This document shows, in pieces, positions 36,988 to 45,702 of a stretch of 64,000 nucleotides of DNA. How positions within the stretch are numbered: position 1 is the stretch's first letter; every line of letters starts with the position of its first letter. This DNA is from Allobosea vaviloviae (GTDB lineage: Bacteria > Pseudomonadota > Alphaproteobacteria > Rhizobiales > Beijerinckiaceae): NCBI RefSeq assembly GCF_001298265.1, contig NZ_LGSZ01000028.1, forward strand, positions 1 through 64,000, in the 5' to 3' direction. The notes below the pieces were generated by a model, which made no database searches, was not told where the DNA came from, and saw only the letters and a list, made by a program, of their open reading frames with translations. Made by a program: the position numbers and the translations under genes.

Positions 36988-37161
36988 CGCGGTCCCTTTG
37001 TCATCCATCCCCATCGCTTGCCGATGCGGCCTGCGATTGGCGCCGGCTCCCCTGCAATGGTCAAGCCCGCGCCACATCGGCCCTGTATCGATGGACCGCG
37101 CATCTGATCTGGCGCGTTTCATGCAGGTCGTGAAACCGAAACTTTCCAGACGGTTAACAAA

Positions 37162-37176
37162 ATGACGAAACGTCAT
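37162..37176. promoter_or_regulatory. Perfect inverted repeat, operator candidate
   Basis: ATGACGAAACGTCAT, 6-bp arms around AAA, just upstream of the candidate promoter at 37182. The core GACGAAACGTC recurs at 48718-48728, before the HldE gene, also in a divergent gap. Confidence 0.4.
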
Positions 37177-37181
37177 GGCAG

Positions 37182-37210
37182 TTGAAAGAAAAATCGAAAC
37201 ATCGTAGACG
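37182..37210 (+). promoter_or_regulatory. Candidate sigma-70-type promoter of the second sugar transferase
   Basis: TTGAAA (37182-37187), a 17-bp spacer and TAGACG (37205-37210), leaving an mRNA leader of about 27 nt with AGGA before the ATG. The inverted repeat at 37162 abuts the -35 side, where an activator or repressor could bind. Confidence 0.4.
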
Positions 37211-37243
37211 ATCCGTTAATGCCGGCCACCGCTTAGGAAACCC

Positions 37244-38683
37244 ATGGCGATCGATTTCACCGCCGCCGCGGCTACTGGCCGCGCCCGGAGCAGCTGGTTT
37301 CGCTACGATTCAATCGGGTCGTTCGTCGTTGCCGTCGACGTCGTTGCGATCGTCTGCGCCAGCGTGCTTACAGGCGTCGCCTATAGCGAACTGATGTCTG
37401 ATTTGGCGGGCGAGGTCAGCGATTTCCTGGCGCTTGGCGTCCTGTTCGCCGCGCTCTTCGTCCCTCTCATGCAGTTGCGCGGGCTTTATCGGCCTATCGA
37501 GTTGCTCAAACCCCTGCGGCAGGTCAGCGGCGTGTTCACGCTGTGGGCAACCGTAGCCGGCTTCCTGATGCTGGTCGGCTTCTCCCTGAAGATGGGTCAC
37601 ACGGTCTCGAGGGGCGCGACGATCTCCTTCATCGTCTGCGGTGTAAGCCTGGTCGCAGGCCTGCGCTTCTTCTGGCGCGGGCTAATGGCCCGCGCACTGG
37701 AGAGCGGCGCCTTCGCCACCCGTCGCATCGCGCTGATTGGGGATGCGGCCCATCTCGACGACGGCAAGCTGGCGCACAGGCTCGCCCCCTTCGGATTGAC
37801 GGTGGTCGCTCGCGTCGCTCTTCCCCTCGACGAGCCTCTCGACGACGAGGCCGTGCAGCGCTTCATCAACCAGGCCGCCTCGTCGCTACGCGGCTCGAAC
37901 GTCGAGGAGGTCGTGGTCTCCTTCGACAGCAGCCGCCTCGACCTCGCCGGGCGCTTCGTCGCGGGACTGCGCATTCTGCCGCTGCCGATCCGCCTCGCGC
38001 TCGATCAACGGCTGGGCGACATCGTCTCCCGCCCGACGCAGAGCTTCGGCAATCTGGTCACCGTGGAGATGCATCGCGCCCCGATGACGCTGGCCGAGCG
38101 CGGCGCCAAGCGCGCGCTCGACGTGGTGATCGCCAGTTCGGCGCTGTTTCTGATCTCGCCGCTGCTGATCCTGACGGCGTTGGCGATCCGGCTCGACGGT
38201 CCTGGCCCGGTCCTGTTCCGGCAGACCCGCAACGGCTTCAACAACCGCCCGTTCCGCATCCTCAAATTCCGCAGCATGCGCGTGATGGAAGACGGCGCCG
38301 TCGTTCGGCAGGCCTCTCGTCATGACGACCGCGTCACCCGCGTCGGCAGGCTGATCCGCCGGCTCAGCATCGACGAGTTGCCGCAGCTCTGGAACGTCCT
38401 GCGCGGCGAGATGTCGATCGTCGGCCCGCGGCCGCATGCCCTGGCGCATGATGCTCATTTCGAGAAGCTGATCGGCGACTACCCTTACCGCCAGCACGTC
38501 AAGCCCGGCCTGACCGGCTGGGCCCAGGTCAATGGCAGCCGGGGAGAGACGCCGACGACCGACAGCATGGCCGAGCGCGTGCGGCTGGATATCTGGTATG
38601 TCGAGAATTCGAGCATCTGGCTCGATCTGCGGATCATCCTGCGGACCTTCACCGCTCTATTGAACGTGAAGTACACCTACTGA
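37244..38683 (+). CDS. Second polyprenyl-phosphate hexose-1-phosphate transferase (WcaJ/ExoY type)
   Basis: A 479-residue initiating enzyme with the same layout as that at 2641: N-terminal membrane segments (about 25-145), CoA-binding-like middle (158-275), and bacterial sugar transferase domain (288-470). Motifs are [52 protein letters not shown] (Asp-Glu at 377-378), VGPRP and [12 protein letters not shown]. It would put a hexose-1-phosphate on undecaprenyl phosphate. The two enzymes share the catalytic end but differ over the first half, so they may use the same sugar at different times or start separate polymers. It is divergent from the phosphomannose isomerase gene. Confidence 0.93.
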   Translation: MAIDFTAAAATGRARSSWFRYDSIGSFVVAVDVVAIVCASVLTGVAYSELMSDLAGEVSDFLALGVLFAALFVPLMQLRGLYRPIELLKPLRQVSGVFTLWATVAGFLMLVGFSLKMGHTVSRGATISFIVCGVSLVAGLRFFWRGLMARALESGAFATRRIALIGDAAHLDDGKLAHRLAPFGLTVVARVALPLDEPLDDEAVQRFINQAASSLRGSNVEEVVVSFDSSRLDLAGRFVAGLRILPLPIRLALDQRLGDIVSRPTQSFGNLVTVEMHRAPMTLAERGAKRALDVVIASSALFLISPLLILTALAIRLDGPGPVLFRQTRNGFNNRPFRILKFRSMRVMEDGAVVRQASRHDDRVTRVGRLIRRLSIDELPQLWNVLRGEMSIVGPRPHALAHDAHFEKLIGDYPYRQHVKPGLTGWAQVNGSRGETPTTDSMAERVRLDIWYVENSSIWLDLRIILRTFTALLNVKYTY

Positions 38684-38772
38684 GGCGCACCGCGCCCGTC
38701 TCCAGGCCGATGAGCATTCGGGTCTGACAGGCTGAAGGGCGACGATGTGCGGCGCGGCAGCCGGCACACGAT

Positions 38773-38862
38773 CTAGTCGATCGCCGGAGCGGCGTCGGCC
38801 ATCTCCAGGAACACCGCCATGCAGGCCAGATTCACGATGGCCAACCACATCATCACTGTCAT
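38773..38862 (-). CDS. Candidate 29-residue small membrane protein
   Basis: A short frame reading MTVMMWLAIVNLACMAVFLE and ending MADAAPAID. One hydrophobic helix (about 4-20) is followed by a short acidic tail. AGGA lies about eight bases before the ATG. It is convergent with the sugar transferase gene, in an otherwise empty 818-bp gap, which is why it may be real. It is too short for codon statistics, so this is a candidate only. Its build, a small single-helix membrane protein, resembles the 60-residue protein at 51432, and small membrane proteins that modulate EPS enzymes are known in rhizobia. Confidence 0.35.
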   Translation of the reverse strand: MTVMMWLAIVNLACMAVFLEMADAAPAID

Positions 38863-39501
38863 GACGCCGTCCTGGCATCTTGAGGAGCGAACGGGCCGCC
38901 AGGGCCCGTCGGGCGCTACGCGCCGTCAAACAACGTGGCGAACCTAGATCGGCGGAGCTTAACAAATAACTCCGCGAAGCCGGGATGACGAGCGATGGAA
39001 AACGAAATGATAATGCGTTTTACCGCCGCGTTGTCTTAATCCAGCGCATCACGAGCGACGTTAGACATAGTCATTCGACTTTTTATTTAATATGAAGGTT
39101 GACGAGTGGTTTATCCCGAACATTAAGCTTAACTGAACTCGATTTTTCGAAGTCGACCCCACCGAAAGCATATGATGTGACTGATCTTGCGACGGTCTCG
39201 TCGCCCGCAGCCGCCACATCGCATCTCGGCCGTTGAGACACTTTGAACAGGTGACGCCGTGGGGGCCTCCGGATTGTCGAGGCCGTGGCACGAAACATGC
39301 CCGTTGCGCGGTATGTCGCGAGGAAAACGAGGTCGGATGTCTCTCGCCGGATCGCGCGCTGACGCAACCTTGTTGACTCCGCCCTGTCACATCGCGGCGC
39401 CAGTGATATGTCCCATGGCAGCGGTCCTGCGGTTTGCCGCAGGCTCACATGAACCGGCGCTGGAAACGCTTCCGGTGGTCTACCGTCGATAAGGAGAAGA
39501 G
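38863..39501. other. Long AT-rich leader region upstream of manC
   Basis: A 639-bp stretch without a convincing gene. Bases 39000-39180 are markedly AT-rich for this genome, and contain a TTGACG-like hexamer at 39099 but no good -10 at the normal distance. The manC ribosome site (AAGGAGAAGAG) ends the region. An AT-rich upstream tract is what Ros/MucR-type zinc-finger regulators bind in rhizobia; this link is an inference. Confidence 0.45.
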
Positions 39502-40926
39502 ATGACTTCGAATGCAACCGGATTGGTTCGCCCGGTCATCATGTGCGGCGGCTCGGGCACCCGCCTGTGGCCCGCTTCGCGCGAGGCGTTCCCGAAGCAG
39601 TTCGCGCCGCTGATCGGCGAGCTCTCGACCTTTCAGGAGACGTTGGCGCGCGTCAACGACCCCTCGCTGTTCGGCAGGCCGCTGGTTATCACCAACAAGA
39701 TCCATCGCTTCATGGTGGAGCGTCAGGTCGCCGAGATCGGGCTCGAGGCCGACATCCTGCTCGAGCCGGTGGCGCGCGATTCCGGCCCGGCGATCCTGGC
39801 CTCCAGCCTCTATATCGCCGAGCACAGCCCCGACGCTCTCGTCCTCGTGCTGGCCGCCGACCATGTCGTGCTCGACGTTCCGGCATTTCGCGCGGCAGTG
39901 GCAGCGGGCATTGAGGCGGCGCGCGCCGGCAAGATCGTGACCTTCGGCATCATCCCCAGCAGCCCGGCCACCGGCTACGGCTATATCGAGGCGGGCGCCA
40001 CCGTCGCCGGCGAGGCGCGCGCGGTCGCCCGCTTCGTCGAGAAGCCCGATCACGAGACAGCGCTGCGCTACGTCGCCTCCGGCTATCTCTGGAACTCCGG
40101 CAACTTCCTGTTCGAGCCTGCCACGATCATCGACGAATATGCCGGTCATGATGCGGACAGCGTCGCCGGGGTTCGTGCCGCAGTCGCCGGAGCGAAGACC
40201 GATCTCGGCGTGCCGGTGCTGGACGAAGCCAGCTTCCTGAGCGCCAAGAAAATCTCGATCGACTATGCCGTGATGGAGCGGACGGCGCATGCCGTCGTCG
40301 TTGGCGGCGACTTCGGCTGGTCCGACATCGGCGGCTGGGACGCATTATGGGCCGTCTCGCCGCAGGACGCCTCGTTCAATGCGGCAACCGGCGACGTCAC
40401 CTTTATCGACACCACCGGCAGCTATGTTTCGAGTGAAGGGCAGCTCGTCGCGGTGCTTGGCATGACCGACACCGTCGTCGTCGCGACGAGGGACGCCGTA
40501 CTGGTCGCAGACAAGGCGCGCTCGGGCGAGATCAAGGGCCTGGTCGACACGCTCAAGAAGGCAGGTCGCATCGAGGCGACCCATCATGCACGCGTCTACC
40601 GGCCCTGGGGCTGGTACCGCACGCTTGAACAGCAGGACCGCTTCCAGGCCAAGCGCATCGTCGTCTATCCCGGCGGGCAGCTCTCGCTGCAGAAGCACCT
40701 GCATCGCTCCGAGCACTGGGTCGTCGTCAAGGGCACGGCCCGCATCACCGTCGATGACAGCGTCCGCGACCTTTCCGAGAACGAATCGATCTATATTCCG
40801 CGCGGGGCGATTCACCGGCTCGCCAATCCCGGCCGGATCGATGTCGAGATCATCGAGGTCCAGACCGGGAGCTATCTCGGCGAGGACGACATCATCCGCT
40901 TCGAAGATGTCTACAACCGGGCCTGA
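39502..40926 (+). CDS. manC: Mannose-1-phosphate guanylyltransferase/mannose-6-phosphate isomerase
   Basis: Makes GDP-mannose from mannose-1-phosphate and GTP. The 474-residue protein has the nucleotidyltransferase domain first (MCGGSGTRLWPASREAFPKQ, residues 14-33; FVEKPDHETA further on) and a C-terminal type II isomerase cupin domain (about 350-470: RPWGWYRTLEQQDRFQAKRI, QKHLHRSEHWVVV, YIPRGAIHRLAN). It is therefore bifunctional by domain content. AAGGAGAAGAG just before the ATG is the best ribosome site in the area. Together with the AGE-type isomerase at 35854 and Gmd/Fcl at 53285-55298 it supplies GDP-mannose and GDP-fucose. A phosphomannomutase is needed between them and is not in the window. 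Confidence 0.95.
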   Translation: MTSNATGLVRPVIMCGGSGTRLWPASREAFPKQFAPLIGELSTFQETLARVNDPSLFGRPLVITNKIHRFMVERQVAEIGLEADILLEPVARDSGPAILASSLYIAEHSPDALVLVLAADHVVLDVPAFRAAVAAGIEAARAGKIVTFGIIPSSPATGYGYIEAGATVAGEARAVARFVEKPDHETALRYVASGYLWNSGNFLFEPATIIDEYAGHDADSVAGVRAAVAGAKTDLGVPVLDEASFLSAKKISIDYAVMERTAHAVVVGGDFGWSDIGGWDALWAVSPQDASFNAATGDVTFIDTTGSYVSSEGQLVAVLGMTDTVVVATRDAVLVADKARSGEIKGLVDTLKKAGRIEATHHARVYRPWGWYRTLEQQDRFQAKRIVVYPGGQLSLQKHLHRSEHWVVVKGTARITVDDSVRDLSENESIYIPRGAIHRLANPGRIDVEIIEVQTGSYLGEDDIIRFEDVYNRA

Positions 40927-40956
40927 CGAGAGACGGTTTTCCGGAACGGACTGGGC

Positions 40957-41655
40957 ATGGCATTTGGCAGGCGCCGCGGAAGAGGGCGAAGGGGGCTTTG
41001 GCCCAGGCTGCTGACGACGATGGCGATCGCGGCTGCGGCGGCCGGAGCCGTCGTGATCGCTCTCGAGCAGTTCGACCCGGCAGCGCTGGCGCCGCTGGGA
41101 GACTCGGTCGTTCAGTCCCAGCCGATCGATACGCCGGCGTCCTCGCCTTCAGCCCAGGCGACAGATCTCGCCGCCGCCCCCCAGGCTGCGCCGGAACAGG
41201 CAGCCAAGCTCCAGGACAGCCTTGCCGTCGCGCCTGAGCCGGAGCCCAGCTACGACGACGTCGAACTCGAGCCACCCTTCATGATCGTCGATGGGCAGCG
41301 CTTCACGGCAGGGAAATGGGCGATCTCTGTCCAGGACGTGCTCGGTCCGCATCGCGATGCGATCTGTCTTGACCGGAAGGACGAGCTTTTCGCCTGCGGG
41401 CTGCAGGCGCGCGCCGCGCTGTCGAATCTGCTGCGTGCTGGCAAGGTCAACTGTCATGTCCGGCTGCCGCCAATGCATGGCCGTTTCGAATCGTCCTGCA
41501 CCGTCGGCGACGCCGATCTCGCCGAGGCGCTGGTCGGCGGTGGCTGGGTGCGCCCGACGAGACCCGACGAGCGGCTGGACGCCGCGATGCGCAAGGCACG
41601 CGACGCACAAGCCGGTCTCTGGAACGGCGGCTGGACGATCCGGCGGCAGCCGTAA
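40957..41655 (+). CDS. Membrane-anchored thermonuclease-like (SNase-fold) protein
   Basis: A 232-residue protein with one N-terminal membrane helix (about 17-36), a Pro/Ala/Ser-rich linker (about 45-85), and a C-terminal OB-fold resembling staphylococcal nuclease (about 95-230: AGKWAISVQDVLGPHRDAIC, CGLQARAALSNLL, HGRFESSCTVGDADLAEALVGGG, WVRP). The glutamate expected in the Y-G-x-E-A block appears as Q in CGLQARAAL, so it may not cleave nucleic acid and could instead bind something in the periplasm. It follows manC by 30 bp in the same direction. Small SNase-like proteins with membrane anchors are common in alphaproteobacteria, with mostly unknown roles. Confidence 0.75.
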   Translation: MAFGRRRGRGRRGLWPRLLTTMAIAAAAAGAVVIALEQFDPAALAPLGDSVVQSQPIDTPASSPSAQATDLAAAPQAAPEQAAKLQDSLAVAPEPEPSYDDVELEPPFMIVDGQRFTAGKWAISVQDVLGPHRDAICLDRKDELFACGLQARAALSNLLRAGKVNCHVRLPPMHGRFESSCTVGDADLAEALVGGGWVRPTRPDERLDAAMRKARDAQAGLWNGGWTIRRQP

Positions 41656-41713
41656 CCGCCTGCCATCCGACCGGCCTCCAGACCGGTGCGTGCCCGGCCG
41701 GGCCGGTCGCGCC

Positions 41714-42640
41714 TTACAGCGTGTGCCCTGTCAGGCTCGCCAGTTCCTTGCGGATCTCGGCAGGGTCGCTGAGATGGGCAATGCCTCGACGCAGTTCCTC
41801 GACTTTCGAGCCGACGAGGAAGCGGTACCAATAGCCTTGAAGGAAGTGATAGATCGCACCCTCTCGCCCGTCGAGAAAGCCGAGCTGCAGGAAATAACGG
41901 ACAACGAAATACCCCAGCGTCGAGAACTCGAAGGGCAGCTTGTTGTAGAAGCGCTCCTTCAGGAAGCGCGTCGACGCGGCATGCATCGAGGTGTTCCCCC
42001 TCCCTAACGCCTCGTCGCGCGGGAACAGCTTAAGCTGCTGGTTGAGGATATCCAGCGCCTCCCGCGTGGCGTATTTGTTGTGCTTGTTCGTGAAAAAGGT
42101 CAGGTCGTTGAGGTTGTGATCCGAAAACCCGCCCGTGAACGTCACTGCGCGGCCTTCGGTGAGCAGCATGTGCTCATCCATCCAGCGCTGCTCGATGCGG
42201 CCCTTCCCCGTCCGCCATATCCGCAAAAGGATTTGGGGATAGCGGCCGCCAAAACGTAGCCACCGCCCCATGAAGATAATCTTGCGCTTCAGATTGACCC
42301 CGGTAACCTCGGGCGGAAGTTGTGGCAGCTTGACCTTGATCTCAGCAACCAGATCGGGCTCGACGATCTCGTCTGCGTCCAGACGCATGACCCAGTCAGC
42401 CGTGATCGGAGCGTTGTCCATCCCCCATTGGAACTGCTGTGCGTGATTGACGAAAGCATTCTGCAGCACCGAGGCCCCCATCGAGCGGGCCAGTTCCTGC
42501 GTGCCATCCGTCGATCCGGAATCGATGACAAAGATTTCAGATGCAATATCGCGCACCGACGCCAAGGCGCGCGGAAGGTGCTTTGCCTCGTTGAAGGTCA
42601 GCAGCACGACGGCAAGCCTGCTGGACGAAGACGGACTCAT
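41714..42640 (-). CDS. Glycosyltransferase family 2, WaaE/KdtX-like
   Basis: A 308-residue GT-A enzyme of the lipopolysaccharide-core beta-1,4-glucosyltransferase (WaaE/KdtX) type: LAVVLLTFNEAKHLPRAL, FVIDSGSTDGTQELA, MRLDADEIV with the D-x-D at 88-90, then RKIIFMGRWLRFGG and an EQRWMDEHMLL block. Relatives add glucose to heptose of the LPS core. It is convergent with the SNase-like gene. The ATG overlaps the stop of a possible 65-residue gene upstream (ATGA). With HldE, HldD and the GT9 enzyme it forms a plausible heptose-glycan set, though a role in the EPS repeat cannot be excluded. Confidence 0.88.
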   Translation of the reverse strand: MSPSSSSRLAVVLLTFNEAKHLPRALASVRDIASEIFVIDSGSTDGTQELARSMGASVLQNAFVNHAQQFQWGMDNAPITADWVMRLDADEIVEPDLVAEIKVKLPQLPPEVTGVNLKRKIIFMGRWLRFGGRYPQILLRIWRTGKGRIEQRWMDEHMLLTEGRAVTFTGGFSDHNLNDLTFFTNKHNKYATREALDILNQQLKLFPRDEALGRGNTSMHAASTRFLKERFYNKLPFEFSTLGYFVVRYFLQLGFLDGREGAIYHFLQGYWYRFLVGSKVEELRRGIAHLSDPAEIRKELASLTGHTL

Positions 42641-42834
42641 TTCGGCGAAACGAGGTTCATGTCCACAAGGAGGGCGTGCCCTGTCGGTTTTTCGCCCATA
42701 ACAGCCATTTGTAGTTCCCCAGTTCGCAACAGGGTCAACGAGCCGACGTCAGACCTCGACGTCGGGCAGACCAGATTTCCAAGTGCGGCCCGCATCAGCG
42801 CTCCGGTTTGAAGCATTGAACGCTCGCAGACCAT
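42637..42834 (-). CDS. Possible 65-residue protein coupled to the GT2 gene
   Basis: A short frame whose stop overlaps the GT2 start by four bases (ATGA), and whose own ATG has GAAGGA six bases upstream. Both are unusual for a chance frame. The protein has no recognised domain, no membrane helix and a mid-section with one cysteine, LGNLVCPTSRSDVGSLT. It begins after a TGA at 42880 in the same frame. Codon use is unremarkable. It may be a small leader or coupling peptide, or a decayed gene remnant. Confidence 0.4.
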   Translation of the reverse strand: MVCERSMLQTGALMRAALGNLVCPTSRSDVGSLTLLRTGELQMAVMGEKPTGHALLVDMNLVSPK

Positions 42835-43180
42835 CGGTGTCCTTCTTCCCCCCCGGGAAAATTGTTCCTGCTGATCGTCTCATCCACAGCCACGTCTCTT
42901 CTTTCAGAGCCATGCTGCCACACTCAAGTCCCAATCGATATCATGTCAGCCATCATCGACGCTGCACCGTGCGATGCGTCAGCCCAGCAGGTTAATCGTT
43001 TCACAGAGCCAATGCCGCGATGCAAGAACCGGCCCGTCCTCCGTTCGATTATGGCCCGGGCGATCCTAGCGCTTCAATGACGAAGGTCGCATGAAGGTGG
43101 GCTCGGGCAGGCGGCCGGAGCCGGGTCGATCCAAAAACCTGCCGCCATGTCCTGCAAGGGTCAGCGCCCTTGCCCTGCGC
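42835..43180. other. Intergenic stretch with no recognised feature
   Basis: Lies between the 65-residue frame and the end of the methyltransferase-like gene. I see no convincing gene, hairpin or terminator. It must hold the promoter for the GT2 group, unless transcription comes from the methyltransferase side. Confidence 0.5.
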
Positions 43181-44047
43181 TCATCCATCATGATGCAGGG
43201 ACACGATGCGATAGGGCGTCTGATGGATCCCGGTGACGAGAGAGGTACTGGGAACCCGCTCCGTCGCGCGCACCGCCGCTCTGGCGCGGTCGAGATAGCC
43301 TCGGTCGATCCGCCAGCGGGCAAGTTGGCCGCGATTGCGCCAGACGATCTCGTCGCCGTCCCGGAGCGTCTCGTCGAGCACGAATTCGACTTTCGGCAAC
43401 GCGGCCCCGTCATGGGCCATGGCCGGAAAGGCCCCGAGCGTGAAATCGTCATCGAAGATCGCCAACGGAATCCCGCGGGCCCGGGCCTCCAGCAGCCGCC
43501 GCGCCTGATCGACGTGATCGTCGAAATACACCAGGATTTTCTTGCCCGCGTAGGGCGCTAGGTCGAAGGTGGTCCAGTCCGCCTCCACATAGGTCACCGT
43601 AGGCAGGCGCAGCTTGAGGTTCGACAGGTCGATGTCGAAGCTGGCGACCTTGGCCGCAGGCGCGCCGCGCGACAGGGCCCAGGAACTCGCCCCCGTATAG
43701 GTCCCGCTGTCGATGATCAGGTCGGGCTCGATGCTGCGGGCGAGGAGATGGAGCCACAGGCAATTGTTGTAGCGGCTCTCCCCCAGCTGCCGCCGGAAGG
43801 GAGAATCCAGGAACGCGGCGTAGAACGTCGCGATCTCCGCGGTCAGATCCGGCAGTGGCTTGGCCACAAACAGCGTCTGCCGCTCGAGCCATGGTGCGAT
43901 CTGCGCGGCCATCGCGCCGTGCATGGCCGCGAGATGCGTCGGACTTTCGAGCCGATCGTCGAAATCGAAGGATCGCGGCTGAAGCTGCCATCCCGCCGCG
44001 CCTATGACGCCATTGACCGACCGTAGAAGCGCGCTGCGCCAGCTCAT
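43181..44047 (-). CDS. Class I SAM-methyltransferase-fold protein
   Basis: A 288-residue protein with a Rossmann-type core: DLIIDSGTYTGASSWALSRG (109-128) is a motif-I glycine loop, then VASFDID, and YVEADWTTFDLAPYAGKKIL followed by LVYFDDHVDQARRLLEA. This resembles the CmcI/macrocin-type O-methyltransferase fold, where D-D-H residues bind a metal. It may O-methylate a sugar of the repeat. The ATG at 44047 is chosen because AAAGGGA is six bases upstream; an in-frame ATG at 44140 lies inside the neighbouring GMC gene. It is 89 bp downstream of that gene on the same strand and probably cotranscribed. Confidence 0.7.
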   Translation of the reverse strand: MSWRSALLRSVNGVIGAAGWQLQPRSFDFDDRLESPTHLAAMHGAMAAQIAPWLERQTLFVAKPLPDLTAEIATFYAAFLDSPFRRQLGESRYNNCLWLHLLARSIEPDLIIDSGTYTGASSWALSRGAPAAKVASFDIDLSNLKLRLPTVTYVEADWTTFDLAPYAGKKILVYFDDHVDQARRLLEARARGIPLAIFDDDFTLGAFPAMAHDGAALPKVEFVLDETLRDGDEIVWRNRGQLARWRIDRGYLDRARAAVRATERVPSTSLVTGIHQTPYRIVSLHHDG

Positions 44048-44136
44048 ATCGAATCCCTTTGTTGTATCGGCTGGGCGGGCCTCACGAACGGCCCTCTCCA
44101 AGCCATGGAGACGGAGGGCGAAGCGCGCGCCAAAAC

Positions 44137-45702
44137 TCACTCAGTGACTTTGAAAACCTTCTTGAGGCGCTGCACGCTGCGCTGCGCCAAAAGCAGGAGC
44201 ATGAGAGTTGGGTTCGCGCCTCCACCGTTCGGGAGGACCGAGGTTGAAAGCACCGTGATGTTTGGGATCCGGAATAGGTTCAGGTTTCGATCCACGACCG
44301 CTTTGGCCGGCTCGTCACCCATCCGGGTCGAGCCGGTGGGATGATAGATTCCACCCCCTTTGGACAAGTCGCGCTCCGCGTCCTCGTCTGGCCTGCGGAC
44401 GAAACGCGCCAGCCGAGACAAAGGTGATTGATCCCAGCTCTTCTGGAACGCATCCCCCGCCCTCCGAAGAGCCGCGATGTCGATCTCCGATATCGACCAG
44501 TCGATCTCTGCCAATGGCTGCCCGAAGACGTCTGTCCGTGTCGCGGAAAGGCTGATGCGGTTGTCCGGCCGAGGCGCCTGTTCGATGACCATATGCACAT
44601 GAAGGCGGGCGCCTTCCGGGAAGAGGAGCCGCTTTTCGATGAACCGCCACCAGACCGCTTTGAAGAGCCAGGGCGCGCCGCGCACGAGCCGCAGGAGGGT
44701 GTTGATATTGGGCAGCCGTCGCCGCTGGACCGCCCGGAATGCGTCGCGGAGCGCATCAAAACCGCCGGTGGTTTCCTTGTCGAAACCGATATGAACGAAA
44801 TGGGGCGGAACCGTCTCGCGAAACGGTGACTCGTTGGCGAGCTCGAAGCGCAAGTTGCGCATCGTTCCTCCAGCCTCGAAGCGAAATCCGATCAAGCGAT
44901 TAAGGGAACGAAGGTCCGCATCCTTGAGTTCACCGATGGCGACGGACAGATGGTCGTGAAAATAGCGGCCGATCTGATCGTCCGGAGCGCAGGCCGCTCC
45001 ACCGTTTTGCCTGTCCATCAAGAGAAGCAGACGCGTCGTCTCTATCGCCCCCGCGGCCAGGACGATCTCCTGGGCACGCACCGTGATGCTTGAGCCGCAT
45101 GAGGCCCGCCCCGTCACAGAGATGAGCCGTCCGTTTTCGACCTCGAAATCGGTCGCGGTCGCGTTCAGCCAAATGCTGGGGCCCGCCTCCGACGCGATCT
45201 CTGCGGCGAACAAGTTGGCGACGTTTCTCTTTGCGAAGGGCGGCCATTTCGCGAGGCGAGCCACATAGTCAGACGCTGTGGCGCCGAGCACGTCGGCAGT
45301 CTCGTAGCTGCCTGCCTGCAAGCCGAAAAGCCGCTCCACCGCAGGGAGATGCGAGAGAATTTCGGAGTGCTCGATGGGCCAAGCTCTCCTCTTCAGGTCT
45401 CCCTCCAGGAACGGGATCAGCGCCCCGCCCCACCGCGTCGAACTGCCTCCGAGGCAGCGAAAGCGGCCATGCGCCGCTCCGGAATAAACCGACCGAGTTT
45501 GCACGACCTCGTTCAGCGGATGCTCGTCGGCATCCTGGTGCTCCGCTCCAGATTCCAGACAGATGACCTTCAGGCCGGCCTTGGCGAGCTCTGCGGCGAT
45601 GACCAGCCCGACCGTTCCCGCCCCGATCACGAGGACATCGGCATCGGCCGATACCGCCCCCTGCTGAGTCAGGTTGCGGATCACGCCGCGCGCTCCAGCC
45701 AA
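44137..45702 (-). CDS. GMC-family FAD-dependent oxidoreductase
   Basis: A 521-residue flavoprotein. The FAD-binding G-x-G-x-x-G is VLVIGAGTVGLVIAAELAKA (G27, G29, G32) with the ribose-binding glutamate at 50. CLGGSSTRWGG is the second flavin contact, and the C-terminal catalytic block has YHPTGSTRMG (His454) and GGGANPTLM (Asn497). GMC enzymes oxidise alcohols, often sugars or choline. Here, beside an aldo/keto reductase and a methyltransferase-like protein, it may modify a nucleotide sugar or lipid-linked sugar. Its start overlaps the end of the aldo/keto reductase gene by 22 bases, and the pair is likely an operon. Sugar-modifying GMC proteins are known near surface-glycan loci. Confidence 0.88.
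   Translation of the reverse strand: MAGARGVIRNLTQQGAVSADADVLVIGAGTVGLVIAAELAKAGLKVICLESGAEHQDADEHPLNEVVQTRSVYSGAAHGRFRCLGGSSTRWGGALIPFLEGDLKRRAWPIEHSEILSHLPAVERLFGLQAGSYETADVLGATASDYVARLAKWPPFAKRNVANLFAAEIASEAGPSIWLNATATDFEVENGRLISVTGRASCGSSITVRAQEIVLAAGAIETTRLLLLMDRQNGGAACAPDDQIGRYFHDHLSVAIGELKDADLRSLNRLIGFRFEAGGTMRNLRFELANESPFRETVPPHFVHIGFDKETTGGFDALRDAFRAVQRRRLPNINTLLRLVRGAPWLFKAVWWRFIEKRLLFPEGARLHVHMVIEQAPRPDNRISLSATRTDVFGQPLAEIDWSISEIDIAALRRAGDAFQKSWDQSPLSRLARFVRRPDEDAERDLSKGGGIYHPTGSTRMGDEPAKAVVDRNLNLFRIPNITVLSTSVLPNGGGANPTLMLLLLAQRSVQRLKKVFKVTE

Noticed and set aside
37162..37176. Reading the ATGACG palindrome as a start codon of a short gene
   Set aside because: No open frame of useful length follows it, and its symmetry and place upstream of a -35 box fit an operator better.
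39083..39517. A 144-codon minus-strand frame before manC
   Set aside because: It crosses the manC ribosome site and start, has no domain and is Arg/Ser-rich.
41656..41713. GC-rich inverted repeat between the convergent SNase-like and GT2 genes as a terminator
   Set aside because: No T-run on either strand; the pairing is short and the sequence is simply GC-rich.
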